Source: Geobacter sp. UBA2189 (GTDB lineage: Bacteria > Desulfobacterota > Desulfuromonadia > Geobacterales > Pseudopelobacteraceae). Taken from it: a stretch of DNA of 64,000 bases. Below the pieces are notes generated by a model that was given only the letters and a program-made list of their open reading frames with translations, was not told the DNA's origin and did not search any database. Position numbers and translations under genes: made by a program. Shown piece after piece: positions 8,217 to 17,294 of this stretch. The stretch lies in NCBI GenBank assembly GCA_002328035.1, contig DCVL01000001.1:1-64000 (forward strand), given 5' to 3'. Position 1 is the stretch's first letter. The number at the start of each line of letters is the position of its first letter.

Positions 8217-11200
8217 GTGGAAGATTATTTCACAGGAAGCTTCTTCGATAAACCTAAAGATCCCCTGCATTTTTCTGCTATTCGCATATCGATCTCCTCA
8301 CCGGAGAAGATTCGCGAGCGTTCGTTTGGTGAGGTAAAGAAGCCGGAGACTATTAACTACCGTACCTTCAAGCCGGAAAGGGATGGGCTTTTCTGTGCTA
8401 GGATCTTTGGGCCTACAAAAGATTATGAGTGTAACTGTGGTAAATACAAGCGGATGAAACATCGCGGAATAATCTGCGAAAAATGCGGAGTTGAGGTTAT
8501 TCCTTCAAAGGTGCGCCGTGAGAGGCTGGGGCATATTGATCTTGCAACACCTGTAGCGCATATCTGGTTCCTTAAGTCATTGCCTTCAAGAATTGGAAAT
8601 CTGCTTGATATAACCCTGAAGGATCTCGAAAGGGTGCTCTATTTTGAGGCCTTTGTAATAACAGATCCTGGCACGACTCCGATGAAGTTTTGTGAAGTGT
8701 TGTCAGAGGATAAATTCCTCAAGGCCAAAGAAGAATATGGTGTTGATGCGTTTGAAGGCGGAATGGGAGCTGAAGCTATCAGAATCTGCCTTAAAGCACT
8801 TGAACTTGATGAACTTTCTGTCCAGTTAAGAATGGAGATGATGGAATCAACAAGCGAAGCCAAACGCAAGAAGGTGGCTAAGCGTCTGAAGGTTGTTGAG
8901 GCATTCAAAAATTCCGGAAACAAGCCGGAATGGATGATCCTGGAGTGCATTCCGGTTCTGCCACCGGAACTTCGTCCACTTGTACCGCTTGATGGTGGCC
9001 GTTTTGCTACATCTGACCTTAATGACCTTTACCGTCGAGTAATTAACCGTAACAACAGACTCAAACGGCTTTGCGAATTGCAGGCTCCCGAAGTCATCAT
9101 CCGAAATGAAAAGAGGATGTTGCAGGAGGCTGTTGATGCCCTCTTTGATAACGGTCGTCGTGGTAGAGCTATTGCAGGACCCAATAAACGCCCGTTAAAG
9201 TCCCTGTCAGATATGCTGAAGGGCAAATCTGGACGCTTTCGCCAGAACCTTCTTGGAAAACGTGTAGATTACTCAGGTCGTTCCGTTATTGTTGTTGGTC
9301 CTGAACTGAAGCTTCACCAGTGTGGACTTCCTAAAAAGATGGCATTGGAGCTGTTCAAGCCTTTTATATACAACAAGCTAGAAGAACGTGGTTACGTTAC
9401 AACTATAAAAAGTGCCAAAAAAATGGTTGAGAAAGAAAAACCGGAGGTATGGGACGTTCTTGAAGAGGTTATCCGTGAGCACCCGGTGATGCTTAACCGT
9501 GCGCCGACCTTGCACCGTCTTGGTATACAGGCGTTTGAACCGGTTTTGATCGAAGGCAAGGCCATTCAGTTGCACCCTTTGGTTTGTACAGCCTTCAACG
9601 CCGACTTTGACGGTGACCAGATGGCTGTTCACCTGCCGCTCTCAATTGAAAGCCAGGTGGAGACAAGGGTTCTTATGATGTCAACCAACAACATACTATC
9701 TCCTGCTCACGGCAAGCCAATTATCGTTCCTTCACAGGATATGGTTCTTGGTACCTATTATATGACAAGAGAGCGTCTTGGAGCCAAAGGTGAAAGGATG
9801 ATTTTCGGATCTCCTGAAGAGGTTCGGATTGCATTTGACCATGGTGAAGTTGATATGCAGGCTAAAGTCAGGGTTCGGATGGTGGATTGTCCAGCTAATA
9901 ACACTGAAAAGCCTCAACTTGTCGATACCACAGTTGGCAGGATTATCCTTAGAGAGGTTTTGCCGCCACAGGTTCCTTTTTCTGCAGTAAACAAGGTTAT
10001 GAACAAAAAAGAACTCTCTAACCTGATAGATACCTGTTACCGTCTGGCTGGCAACAAAGAGACAGTTATCCTTGCAGACCGTCTGAAAGAGACAGGCTTC
10101 CGATATGCCAATCTTGCCGGTATATCTATCTGCATTGATGATATGGTTATTCCTGAAGGGAAACAGGCTATTATCAATAAGGCGGACGAAGAGGTTCAGG
10201 AGATACAGAACCAGTACACTGAAGGCCTGATAACAGATGGCGAGCGCTACAACAAGGTTATCGATATCTGGGCAAAGGCTACAGAAGAGATAGCAAAAGA
10301 GATGCTGGGTAACCTCTCCAAGGAGATTGTTAAGGATAGTGATGGAAATGATGTTGAAATTCCATCTTTTAACGCTATCCATATGATGGCTGATTCTGGT
10401 GCTCGGGGATCTGCACAGCAGATTCGTCAGTTAGCCGGTATGAGGGGTTTGATGGCCAAACCATCAGGGGAGATTATTGAAACTCCAATCACTGCAAACT
10501 TTCGTGAAGGTCTTACCGTGCTACAGTATTTTATCTCAACACACGGAGCAAGAAAAGGTTTGGCGGATACAGCACTAAAAACGGCAAACTCTGGTTATCT
10601 TACACGGCGTCTCGTAGATGTAGCTCAGGATGCTATTATTACAGAAGACGACTGTGGTACGCTTGATGGTCTTACAGTAACCTCACTGACAGAAGGTGGA
10701 GAGGTAATTGAGCATATTGGTGACCGTATTCTGGGCAGGGTTGCCCTCGACGATATACTTGACCCGGTTACAGGCGAGATTTTGGTTGAGGCAAACCAGG
10801 AGATTGATGAAACACTGGTTAACAAAATAGAGGATGCAGGCATTGAGAAGGTCAAGATACGTTCTGTTCTGACCTGCCAGAGCAAACGTGGTATCTGCGC
10901 CAAGTGCTATGGTCGAGACCTTGCGCGTGGTCATATTGTAAATATGGGCGAAGCTGTTGGTGTTATTGCGGCTCAGTCCATTGGTGAGCCAGGAACGCAG
11001 TTGACAATGCGTACTTTCCATATTGGTGGTACCGCTTCCAGAGCCGCAGAACAGACATCTCTTGAGGCGCGTTATGAAGGGCAGGTCAGATATGTTAACC
11101 TGCACACTGTTGTCAACGCCGAAGGTTTCCATATTGTAATGAATCGTAATGGTGAAATCGTTGTAGTTGATGAAACCGGTCGTGAACGTGAGCGTCATGG

Positions 11201-12371
11201 CGTTATGTATGGTGCGAAGCTGAAGATTGGACCTGAAGGAACCGTGAAGAGCGGAGAAATCCTTGCAGAATGGGATCCATATACAATGCCGATCCTGACA
11301 GAGTTTTCAGGTAAGGTGAGATTTGGCGATATAATCGAAGGCACAACGATGGAGGAGAAGCTGGATGAAGTTACCGGACTATCCAGGAAAGAGATTGTTG
11401 AAACTAAGGATTCCGACAAACGTCCTCGTATTGCGATAAAAGATACCGGAGAGGCCGGCGGAACCATAGGCCGTTACTACCTGCCAGTAGGTTCAATCAT
11501 AAATGTTATTGAAGACACCATGGTTTATGCTGGTGATATTATAGCCAAGATACCTCGTGAAACCACAAAGACAAAGGATATTACGGGTGGTCTGCCAAGG
11601 GTTGCCGAGCTCTTTGAAGCCCGTAAGCCTAAAGATTTTGCCGTTATTACTGAAATTGACGGCAAGGTAAATTTTGGAAAGGATTCAAAGGGCAAACGAA
11701 AAGTAATTGTTACCCCAGAGCTTGGTGAACCTAAGGAATATCTGATTCCAAAAGGGAAGCATATAAGCGTTCACGAAGGAGATTATGTCAGGGCGGGCGA
11801 GCCCCTGATGGATGGTTCATCAAACCCCCACGACATTCTTCGGGTTCTTGGTGTTAAAGAACTTGCCAAATACCTTGTAGACGAAGTGCAGGAAGTTTAC
11901 CGTCTCCAGGGAGTTAAGATAAATGACAAGCATATTGAGGTTATTGTTCGACAGATGCTGAGGCGGGTTAGAATCAAGGATGTTGGAGATACAAATTTGC
12001 TTATTGATGACCAGGTTGAGCGTTACATATTTGAAGAAGAGAATGCCAAGGTCTTTGATGAAGGCAAGAGGGCTGCAACTGCCGAACCCTTGCTCCTTGG
12101 TATTACTAAAGCCTCATTATCAACAGAGTCATTTATATCGGCTGCATCCTTTCAGGAGACAACAAAGGTTCTTACTCAAGCAGCTATTGAAGGAAAGATA
12201 GATTACTTGAGAGGTCTTAAAGAGAACGTTATTATGGGACGACTGATTCCTGCAGGAACCGGTATTCCAAGATACCGTCATCTCAGGCTTCATGCAGAGG
12301 AGCAAATGTCTGAAACTGCTTCTAATCAGAGAGACGAAACAAATTCGGACTCGGAACTACAAGCAGCATAA
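8217..12371 (+). CDS. rpoC: DNA-directed RNA polymerase subunit beta'
   Basis: 1384 residues from GTG 8217, behind CTGGAGGA. The N-terminal zinc ribbon is CxC...CxxC in CNCGKYKRMKHRGIICEKCG. The catalytic NADFDGDQM has metal-binding aspartates 463, 465 and 467. The second zinc site includes CQSKRGICAKC, and the trigger loop ends at MRTFHIGG. A DPVTGEIL segment also occurs in the RpoB lobe insertion, consistent with shared beta-beta' module domains. A strong terminator follows. Confidence 0.98.
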   Translation: MEDYFTGSFFDKPKDPLHFSAIRISISSPEKIRERSFGEVKKPETINYRTFKPERDGLFCARIFGPTKDYECNCGKYKRMKHRGIICEKCGVEVIPSKVRRERLGHIDLATPVAHIWFLKSLPSRIGNLLDITLKDLERVLYFEAFVITDPGTTPMKFCEVLSEDKFLKAKEEYGVDAFEGGMGAEAIRICLKALELDELSVQLRMEMMESTSEAKRKKVAKRLKVVEAFKNSGNKPEWMILECIPVLPPELRPLVPLDGGRFATSDLNDLYRRVINRNNRLKRLCELQAPEVIIRNEKRMLQEAVDALFDNGRRGRAIAGPNKRPLKSLSDMLKGKSGRFRQNLLGKRVDYSGRSVIVVGPELKLHQCGLPKKMALELFKPFIYNKLEERGYVTTIKSAKKMVEKEKPEVWDVLEEVIREHPVMLNRAPTLHRLGIQAFEPVLIEGKAIQLHPLVCTAFNADFDGDQMAVHLPLSIESQVETRVLMMSTNNILSPAHGKPIIVPSQDMVLGTYYMTRERLGAKGERMIFGSPEEVRIAFDHGEVDMQAKVRVRMVDCPANNTEKPQLVDTTVGRIILREVLPPQVPFSAVNKVMNKKELSNLIDTCYRLAGNKETVILADRLKETGFRYANLAGISICIDDMVIPEGKQAIINKADEEVQEIQNQYTEGLITDGERYNKVIDIWAKATEEIAKEMLGNLSKEIVKDSDGNDVEIPSFNAIHMMADSGARGSAQQIRQLAGMRGLMAKPSGEIIETPITANFREGLTVLQYFISTHGARKGLADTALKTANSGYLTRRLVDVAQDAIITEDDCGTLDGLTVTSLTEGGEVIEHIGDRILGRVALDDILDPVTGEILVEANQEIDETLVNKIEDAGIEKVKIRSVLTCQSKRGICAKCYGRDLARGHIVNMGEAVGVIAAQSIGEPGTQLTMRTFHIGGTASRAAEQTSLEARYEGQVRYVNLHTVVNAEGFHIVMNRNGEIVVVDETGRERERHGVMYGAKLKIGPEGTVKSGEILAEWDPYTMPILTEFSGKVRFGDIIEGTTMEEKLDEVTGLSRKEIVETKDSDKRPRIAIKDTGEAGGTIGRYYLPVGSIINVIEDTMVYAGDIIAKIPRETTKTKDITGGLPRVAELFEARKPKDFAVITEIDGKVNFGKDSKGKRKVIVTPELGEPKEYLIPKGKHISVHEGDYVRAGEPLMDGSSNPHDILRVLGVKELAKYLVDEVQEVYRLQGVKINDKHIEVIVRQMLRRVRIKDVGDTNLLIDDQVERYIFEEENAKVFDEGKRAATAEPLLLGITKASLSTESFISAASFQETTKVLTQAAIEGKIDYLRGLKENVIMGRLIPAGTGIPRYRHLRLHAEEQMSETASNQRDETNSDSELQAA

Positions 12372-12386
12372 CAGCTTATCCTTGAG

Positions 12387-12417
12387 TGTGGGGGGGTAGC
12401 ACTCCCCACATTTTTTT
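12387..12417 (+). terminator. Rho-independent terminator of the rpoBC operon
   Basis: TGTGGGG (12387-12393) pairs with CCCCACA (12404-12410), followed directly by seven Ts. It lies 15 bases after the rpoC stop, and a new promoter begins 19 bases after the T-run, so transcription is reset between rpoC and the str operon. Confidence 0.92.
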
Positions 12418-12435
12418 AAAAAGATTAAAAAAGAT

Positions 12436-12464
12436 TTGACAAGAACTTTTACTAAGAGTATAAG
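12436..12464 (+). promoter_or_regulatory. Sigma-70 type promoter upstream of the structured RNA and rpsL
   Basis: TTGACA at 12436-12441, a 17-base spacer and TATAAG at 12459-12464 form a near-consensus vegetative promoter. The start would be near 12471, just before the folded element at 12482. It may drive that RNA alone, or a long leader reading into the str operon. Confidence 0.8.
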
Positions 12465-12470
12465 AAACAA

Positions 12471-12621
12471 CTCGACTCAGTGAGCTGACATGGCGGTGTC
12501 GTGACAGTTAAAAACGATGCCTTAGTGGATGGAGATGCTGGTATAATTCCAGCCCTACACCTATTCCATCCCCCGCCGATAAACATCGATTAATGTCATG
12601 TAGCTCAAAGCCTGTTTTTTT
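12471..12621 (+). ncRNA. Candidate structured RNA between rpoC and rpsL (unknown class)
   Basis: Five nested helices are visible: GAGCT/AGCTC (12482/12602), GACAT/ATGTC (12487/12593), GGCGG/CCGCC (12492/12573), GGATGGA/TCCATCC (12527/12565) and GCTGG/CCAGC (12537/12549) with a seven-base loop. CGATG (12515-12519) in the left strand can also pair with CATCG (12584-12588), giving a pseudoknot. A strong promoter lies just upstream and seven Ts follow at 12615-12621. It could be a small RNA of about 150 bases or a regulatory leader of the str operon. It lacks the features I know of 4.5S and 6S RNA and of GEMM and fluoride riboswitches. Confidence 0.55.
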
Positions 12622-12652
12622 AAACATAAACTCGGCATGTCATAAATAAAGC

Positions 12653-12681
12653 TTGACATAGCTGCTTTTATCTTGATATTT
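12653..12681 (+). promoter_or_regulatory. Second candidate promoter of the str operon
   Basis: TTGACA at 12653-12658 is followed after 16 to 17 bases by GATATT/ATATTT (12675-12681). The -35 box is perfect and the -10 box weak. It lies after the U-tract of the structured RNA, so it could supply rpsL transcription independently of the upstream promoter. Confidence 0.55.
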
Positions 12682-12687
12682 TTAGAA

Positions 12688-12717
12688 TTCGCGTTTTTTG
12701 GCGCGAACAGATTTTTT
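12688..12717 (+). promoter_or_regulatory. Leader hairpin before rpsL, possible attenuator
   Basis: TTCGCG (12688-12693) pairs with CGCGAA (12702-12707), with a T-rich loop and six Ts shortly after the stem. It stands about 25 bases before the rpsL start, where it could terminate weakly or affect translation initiation. Confidence 0.4.
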
Positions 12718-12741
12718 GATGCTGGGAGACAGGTAAGCATT

Positions 12742-13113
12742 ATGCCAACGATCAATCAGTTGATTCGTCAGGGTAGGGAAAAGAAGAGAGATAAATCTAC
12801 GGCGCCGGCTCTTAAAAGCTGCCCACAAAAGCGTGGTGTTTGCACTAGGGTTTATACAACGACTCCAAAGAAACCTAACTCAGCGCTTCGTAAGGTTGCC
12901 CGTGTTCGCCTGACAAACGGGATAGAGGTTACTTCCTATATTCCGGGCGTTGGTCACAACCTTCAGGAGCACTCTGTGGTGCTGATCCGCGGTGGTAGAG
13001 TTAAAGATTTACCGGGTGTCCGTTACCATATTGTGCGTGGTACGCTGGATTCGGTTGGTGTAAAGGATCGCAAGCAGGCTCGTTCCAAATATGGCGCGAA
13101 GCGTCCCAAGTAA
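12742..13113 (+). CDS. rpsL: 30S ribosomal protein S12
   Basis: 123 residues beginning MPTINQLIRQG at ATG 12742; the open frame continues upstream but that part is leader sequence. The decoding-centre loops TPKKPNS (Lys43) and RVKDLPG (Lys88) carry the streptomycin-sensitive residues. It is the first gene of the str operon, 23 bases before rpsG. Confidence 0.98.
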   Translation: MPTINQLIRQGREKKRDKSTAPALKSCPQKRGVCTRVYTTTPKKPNSALRKVARVRLTNGIEVTSYIPGVGHNLQEHSVVLIRGGRVKDLPGVRYHIVRGTLDSVGVKDRKQARSKYGAKRPK

Positions 13114-13136
13114 ACAAGTTTTTAGAGGGGTAAGGT

Positions 13137-13607
13137 ATGCCGAGGAGACGTGAAGTACCAAAGCGAATTATATTGCCGGATCCAAAATATAATGACAAGA
13201 CTGTTGCCAAGTTAATTAATATATTGATGCTTGGTGGAAAAAAGAGCGTTGCCGAGTCAATTCTTTATCGCGCCTTGTCTATTGTCGAGAACAAGACCGG
13301 CGAAGATGCGGTCAAGGCTTTGAAAAAATCACTTGATAATATTAAGCCGACCCTTGAGGTTAAGTCCCGCAGGGTTGGGGGTTCTACTTATCAGGTTCCT
13401 ATTGAGGTTCGTCCTGATCGTCGTCTCTCGTTGGCTATGCGCTGGCTGATTAAGTATTCTGCTGCTCGCTCAGAGAAGACCATGACTGAGAAGATGGCAG
13501 GAGAAATGCTGGATGCCTATAATAATCGTGGTGCCGCCGTTAAAAAGCGGGAAGACACTCATAAGATGGCCGAGGCAAACAGAGCTTTTGCTCATTATCG
13601 CTGGTAA
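13137..13607 (+). CDS. rpsG: 30S ribosomal protein S7
   Basis: 156 residues with the S7 pattern MPRRREVPKR at the N-terminus and the conserved block GGSTYQVPIEVRPDRR near 80-96. S7 nucleates assembly of the small-subunit head and in E. coli represses the str operon at the rpsL-rpsG gap; that gap is only 23 bases here. ATG 13137 follows GAGGGGTAAGGT. Confidence 0.98.
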   Translation: MPRRREVPKRIILPDPKYNDKTVAKLINILMLGGKKSVAESILYRALSIVENKTGEDAVKALKKSLDNIKPTLEVKSRRVGGSTYQVPIEVRPDRRLSLAMRWLIKYSAARSEKTMTEKMAGEMLDAYNNRGAAVKKREDTHKMAEANRAFAHYRW

Positions 13608-13635
13608 TCGTCAGTCTCCGTTGGAGGAATAGTCC

Positions 13636-15711
13636 GTGTCACGTTTGTCACCACTTGATAAATATAGAAATATCGGCATTATGGCACATATTGATGCCGG
13701 CAAGACTACTACTACTGAGCGCATTCTTTATTATACGGGTGTTTCGCACAAGATTGGTGAAGTGCATGAAGGCACCGCTACGATGGACTGGATGGAGCAA
13801 GAGCAGGAACGCGGAATCACTATTACCTCAGCTGCAACAACCTGTTCATGGAATGATCATCGTATTAACATAATAGATACTCCTGGCCACGTTGACTTTA
13901 CTATAGAGGTTGAGCGTTCACTTCGTGTTCTTGATGGTGCTGTCGCAGTATTTTGTTCAGTTGGCGGTGTTGAGCCCCAGTCTGAAACTGTGTGGCGTCA
14001 GGCTGATAAGTATGGTGTCCCACGCATAGCTTTCATTAATAAAATGGATCGCATTGGAGCTGATTTCTTTCGTGGTATACAGATGATAAAGGATCGCCTT
14101 AAGGCGAATCCTGTTCCTATTCAACTTCCGGTCGGCAAAGAAGAACATTACAAAGGTATCATTGATCTCGTTACCATGAAGGCGATTATCTGGGATGAAG
14201 AGTCTTTGGGTGCTAAGTTCAGAGAAGAAGATATTCCAGGTGACCTGCTTGATGAGGCTATGGAGTGGCGTGACAAGCTGATTGAAGAAATATCAAGCCA
14301 TGATGATTTTCTTATGGAAAAATATCTGGCAGGCGAAGCTCTGACTGAAGAAGAGATCAAGGCTTCCATTCGCTCCTGCACCATTAATATCCAGATTATA
14401 CCTGTGGTCTGCGGTTCGGCTTTTAAAAACAAGGGAGTTCAGAATCTTTTGGATGCTGTTGTAGATTATATGCCTTCTCCTCTTGATATTCCTGCAATCA
14501 AGGGTCTTGACGAGTCTGGTAACGAGGTTGAGCGCAAGGCTGACGATAAAGAACCATTTTCTGCGCTTGGTTTTAAAATTATGACCGACCCGTTTGTTGG
14601 CCAGCTGACTTTTATCCGTGTTTACTCGGGCGTTTTGCAGTCTGGTTCTTACGTTTATAATGCTACCAAAGGAAAGAAAGAGCGAATAGGTCGCCTTCTC
14701 AAGATGCATGCAAACAAGAGGGAAGAAATTAAAGAGGTTTATGCAGGAGATATAGCAGCAGCTGTAGGTCTTAAATATACAACTACCGGAGATACTCTCT
14801 GTTCTGAAGATCATCCAGTGGTTCTTGAGTCAATAGAGTTCCCTGAGCCGGTTATATCAATAGCTATAGAGCCTAAAACCAAGTCGGATCAGGAAAAACT
14901 TGGGCTTTCTCTCCAGAAGCTTGCGAGTGAAGATCCCTCTTTCAGGGTTAAGACTGATGAAGAAACAGGTCAGACAATTATTTCCGGTATGGGTGAATTG
15001 CACTTGGAGATTATTGTTGACCGCATGATGCGCGAGTTCAAGGTCGAAGCGAATGTTGGAAAGCCACAGGTTGCCTATCGGGAGACTATTGGCAAGAAGG
15101 TTAAGGTTGAAGGTAAGTTTGTGCGTCAATCTGGTGGTCGCGGTCAATATGGTCATGTCTGGCTTGAGGTTGAGCCACAGGAGCCTGGTAAGGGTTATGA
15201 GTTTGTTGATGCTATTAAGGGTGGTGTCGTTCCACGTGAATATATTCCTGCTGTTGACAAGGGCATCCAGGAGGCTATGGATACAGGCGTAATGGCAGGG
15301 TTCCCTGTTGTTGATATAAAGGTTACTCTTATTGATGGTTCATACCACGAGGTTGATTCATCCGAGATGGCATTTAAGATTGCTGGTTCTATGGGCTTTA
15401 AGGAAGGTTGTCAGAAAGCTGGGCCTGTGCTCCTTGAGCCAATTATGTCTGTTGAGGTTGTTGTTCCTGAAGAGTACATGGGTGATGTGATTGGTGACCT
15501 CAACTCACGGCGTGGACGAATCATGGGGATGGATTCTCGTGCAGGCGCCCAGATAGTAAGCTCAATGGTTCCGCTAGCCAATATGTTTGGGTACTCTACG
15601 GATCTGCGTTCAGCTACTCAAGGTCGCGCAACATATGCGATGACATTTGATCATTACGAGCCCGTACCAAAATCAGTTTCAGATGAAATAGTGGCAAAAG
15701 TTAAAGGTTAA
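13636..15711 (+). CDS. fusA: Elongation factor G
   Basis: 691 residues from GTG 13636, behind GGAGGAAT. GTPase motifs: AHIDAGKTTTTE (G1, near 17-28), DTPGHVDF (G3) and NKMDR (G4). The later translocase domains include RETI and the GQYGHVW region of domain IV. EF-G moves tRNA and mRNA through the ribosome and helps recycle it. Full length, between rpsG and tuf in the classic str order. Confidence 0.98.
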   Translation: MSRLSPLDKYRNIGIMAHIDAGKTTTTERILYYTGVSHKIGEVHEGTATMDWMEQEQERGITITSAATTCSWNDHRINIIDTPGHVDFTIEVERSLRVLDGAVAVFCSVGGVEPQSETVWRQADKYGVPRIAFINKMDRIGADFFRGIQMIKDRLKANPVPIQLPVGKEEHYKGIIDLVTMKAIIWDEESLGAKFREEDIPGDLLDEAMEWRDKLIEEISSHDDFLMEKYLAGEALTEEEIKASIRSCTINIQIIPVVCGSAFKNKGVQNLLDAVVDYMPSPLDIPAIKGLDESGNEVERKADDKEPFSALGFKIMTDPFVGQLTFIRVYSGVLQSGSYVYNATKGKKERIGRLLKMHANKREEIKEVYAGDIAAAVGLKYTTTGDTLCSEDHPVVLESIEFPEPVISIAIEPKTKSDQEKLGLSLQKLASEDPSFRVKTDEETGQTIISGMGELHLEIIVDRMMREFKVEANVGKPQVAYRETIGKKVKVEGKFVRQSGGRGQYGHVWLEVEPQEPGKGYEFVDAIKGGVVPREYIPAVDKGIQEAMDTGVMAGFPVVDIKVTLIDGSYHEVDSSEMAFKIAGSMGFKEGCQKAGPVLLEPIMSVEVVVPEEYMGDVIGDLNSRRGRIMGMDSRAGAQIVSSMVPLANMFGYSTDLRSATQGRATYAMTFDHYEPVPKSVSDEIVAKVKG

Positions 15712-15749
15712 TCTTCTTACGAGATTTTAGACAGAGGAGGAGCGAGGCT

Positions 15750-16940
15750 ATGGCCAAGGCTAAATTTGAGCGTACCAAGCCGCACGTAAACATCGGCACT
15801 ATAGGTCACGTAGACCACGGGAAGACCACACTGACTGCAGCGATAACCAAAGTACTTGCTGGCAAAGGTCAGGCTGAGTTCAAGGCATTTGATCAGATAG
15901 ACAACGCGCCTGAAGAGCGGGAGCGTGGAATAACCATAGCCACTGCCCACGTAGAATACGAGACAGACAAGCGTCACTATGCGCACGTAGACTGTCCTGG
16001 TCACGCCGACTATGTCAAGAACATGATAACCGGTGCTGCGCAGATGGACGGAGCCATACTTGTAGTATCAGCGGCTGACGGTCCCATGCCCCAGACCCGT
16101 GAGCACATCCTCCTTGCCCGTCAGGTAGGTGTACCATTCATAGTGGTATACCTCAACAAGGCAGACATGGTAGACGACGAAGAGCTGCTCGAGCTTGTAG
16201 AGCTTGAAATACGCGAGCTTCTTTCCAGCTATGACTTTCCTGGTGACGACATTCCGATCATCAAAGGTTCCGCACTTAAAGCCCTTAACGGTGACAAAGA
16301 CGAGCTTGGTGAAGACTCAGTAAACAAGCTCATGGATGCCGTAGACAGTTACATACCGCAGCCAGAGCGTGCCATAGACAAACCCTTCCTGATGCCTGTA
16401 GAAGACGTATTCTCCATATCCGGTCGTGGCACAGTAGCCACGGGTCGTGTAGAGCGTGGTATAGTCAAGGTAGGTGAAGAAGTAGAGATAGTAGGAATCA
16501 AAGCCACAGCCAAAACCACCGTAACCGGTGTAGAAATGTTTCGCAAGCTACTTGACCAGGGTCAGGCTGGCGACAACATTGGTGCCCTTCTTCGTGGAGT
16601 CAAGCGTGAAGATGTAGAGCGTGGTCAGGTACTTGCCAAGCCTGGCAGTATAACCCCTCACACCAAATTCAAGGCCGAGGCCTACGTACTGACCAAAGAA
16701 GAAGGTGGTCGTCACACCCCATTCTTTAACGGCTATCGTCCACAGTTTTACTTCCGTACCACAGATGTAACCGGAGTAGCCGAACTTCCAGCCGGTACAG
16801 AAATGGTAATGCCAGGTGACAATGTAGCATTGATAGTCAACCTTATTACCCCTATTGCAATGGACGAAGGACTTCGTTTTGCAATACGTGAAGGTGGTCG
16901 TACTGTGGGCGCTGGCGTTGTTAGTGCAATTATTGAGTAA
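15750..16940 (+). CDS. tuf: Elongation factor Tu (complete copy)
   Basis: 396 residues with G1 GHVDHGKT (19-26), G3 DCPGHADY and a G4 variant NKAD. EF-Tu delivers aminoacyl-tRNA to the ribosome. Its codon choice differs from fusA and the ribosomal genes around it: GTA for valine and ATA for isoleucine are frequent. Its last 25 bases match the start of the window, so there are at least two copies. GAGGAGCGAGGCT precedes ATG 15750. Confidence 0.98.
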   Translation: MAKAKFERTKPHVNIGTIGHVDHGKTTLTAAITKVLAGKGQAEFKAFDQIDNAPEERERGITIATAHVEYETDKRHYAHVDCPGHADYVKNMITGAAQMDGAILVVSAADGPMPQTREHILLARQVGVPFIVVYLNKADMVDDEELLELVELEIRELLSSYDFPGDDIPIIKGSALKALNGDKDELGEDSVNKLMDAVDSYIPQPERAIDKPFLMPVEDVFSISGRGTVATGRVERGIVKVGEEVEIVGIKATAKTTVTGVEMFRKLLDQGQAGDNIGALLRGVKREDVERGQVLAKPGSITPHTKFKAEAYVLTKEEGGRHTPFFNGYRPQFYFRTTDVTGVAELPAGTEMVMPGDNVALIVNLITPIAMDEGLRFAIREGGRTVGAGVVSAIIE

Positions 16941-16958
16941 GGATTAAGCGAGGAAGCG

Positions 16959-17267
16959 ATGCAGAGCCAGAAGATCAGAATTCGCCTCAAGGCATATGAC
17001 CATAAATTGTTGGATGTATCAGTAGGTGAGATTGTTGAGACGGCAAAACGTACAGGTGCACGAGTTGCAGGACCTATACCGCTGCCAACAGTAATCAACA
17101 AATACTGCGTTCTTCGTGGTCCTCACGTTGATAAAAAATCCCGTGACCAGTTTGAAATCAGAACTCACAAGAGGCTGATAGATATTCTGGATCCAACCCA
17201 GCAGACCGTTGATGCGCTTATGAAGTTAGATCTGTCTGCAGGCGTTGATGTTGAAATAAAACTTTAG
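16959..17267 (+). CDS. rpsJ: 30S ribosomal protein S10
   Basis: 102 residues, start ATG 16959, with QKIRIRLKAYDHKLLD at the N-terminus and the PLPT loop. S10 sits in the small-subunit head and also joins NusB in antitermination complexes. It opens the S10 gene block but follows tuf by only 18 bases, so str and S10 genes are probably read together. Confidence 0.97.
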   Translation: MQSQKIRIRLKAYDHKLLDVSVGEIVETAKRTGARVAGPIPLPTVINKYCVLRGPHVDKKSRDQFEIRTHKRLIDILDPTQQTVDALMKLDLSAGVDVEIKL

Positions 17268-17294
17268 ACATTATTGTTAGATAGGATGTCTGTT

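Noticed and set aside
10683..11198. Long minus-strand open frames within rpoC (also 9732-10382)
   Set aside because: They are antisense shadows of a highly conserved gene, with no ribosome binding site and no family resemblance.
12538..12552. TATAAT at 12542 as a promoter -10 box
   Set aside because: It forms the loop of the CTGG/CCAG hairpin, and no -35 element lies 16-18 bases upstream. The promoters at 12436 and 12653 are better.
12471..12621. Assignment of the structured RNA to 4.5S, 6S, GEMM or fluoride classes
   Set aside because: The GGAAGCAGCC loop of SRP RNA, the central bubble of 6S and the conserved cores of the two riboswitches are all absent.
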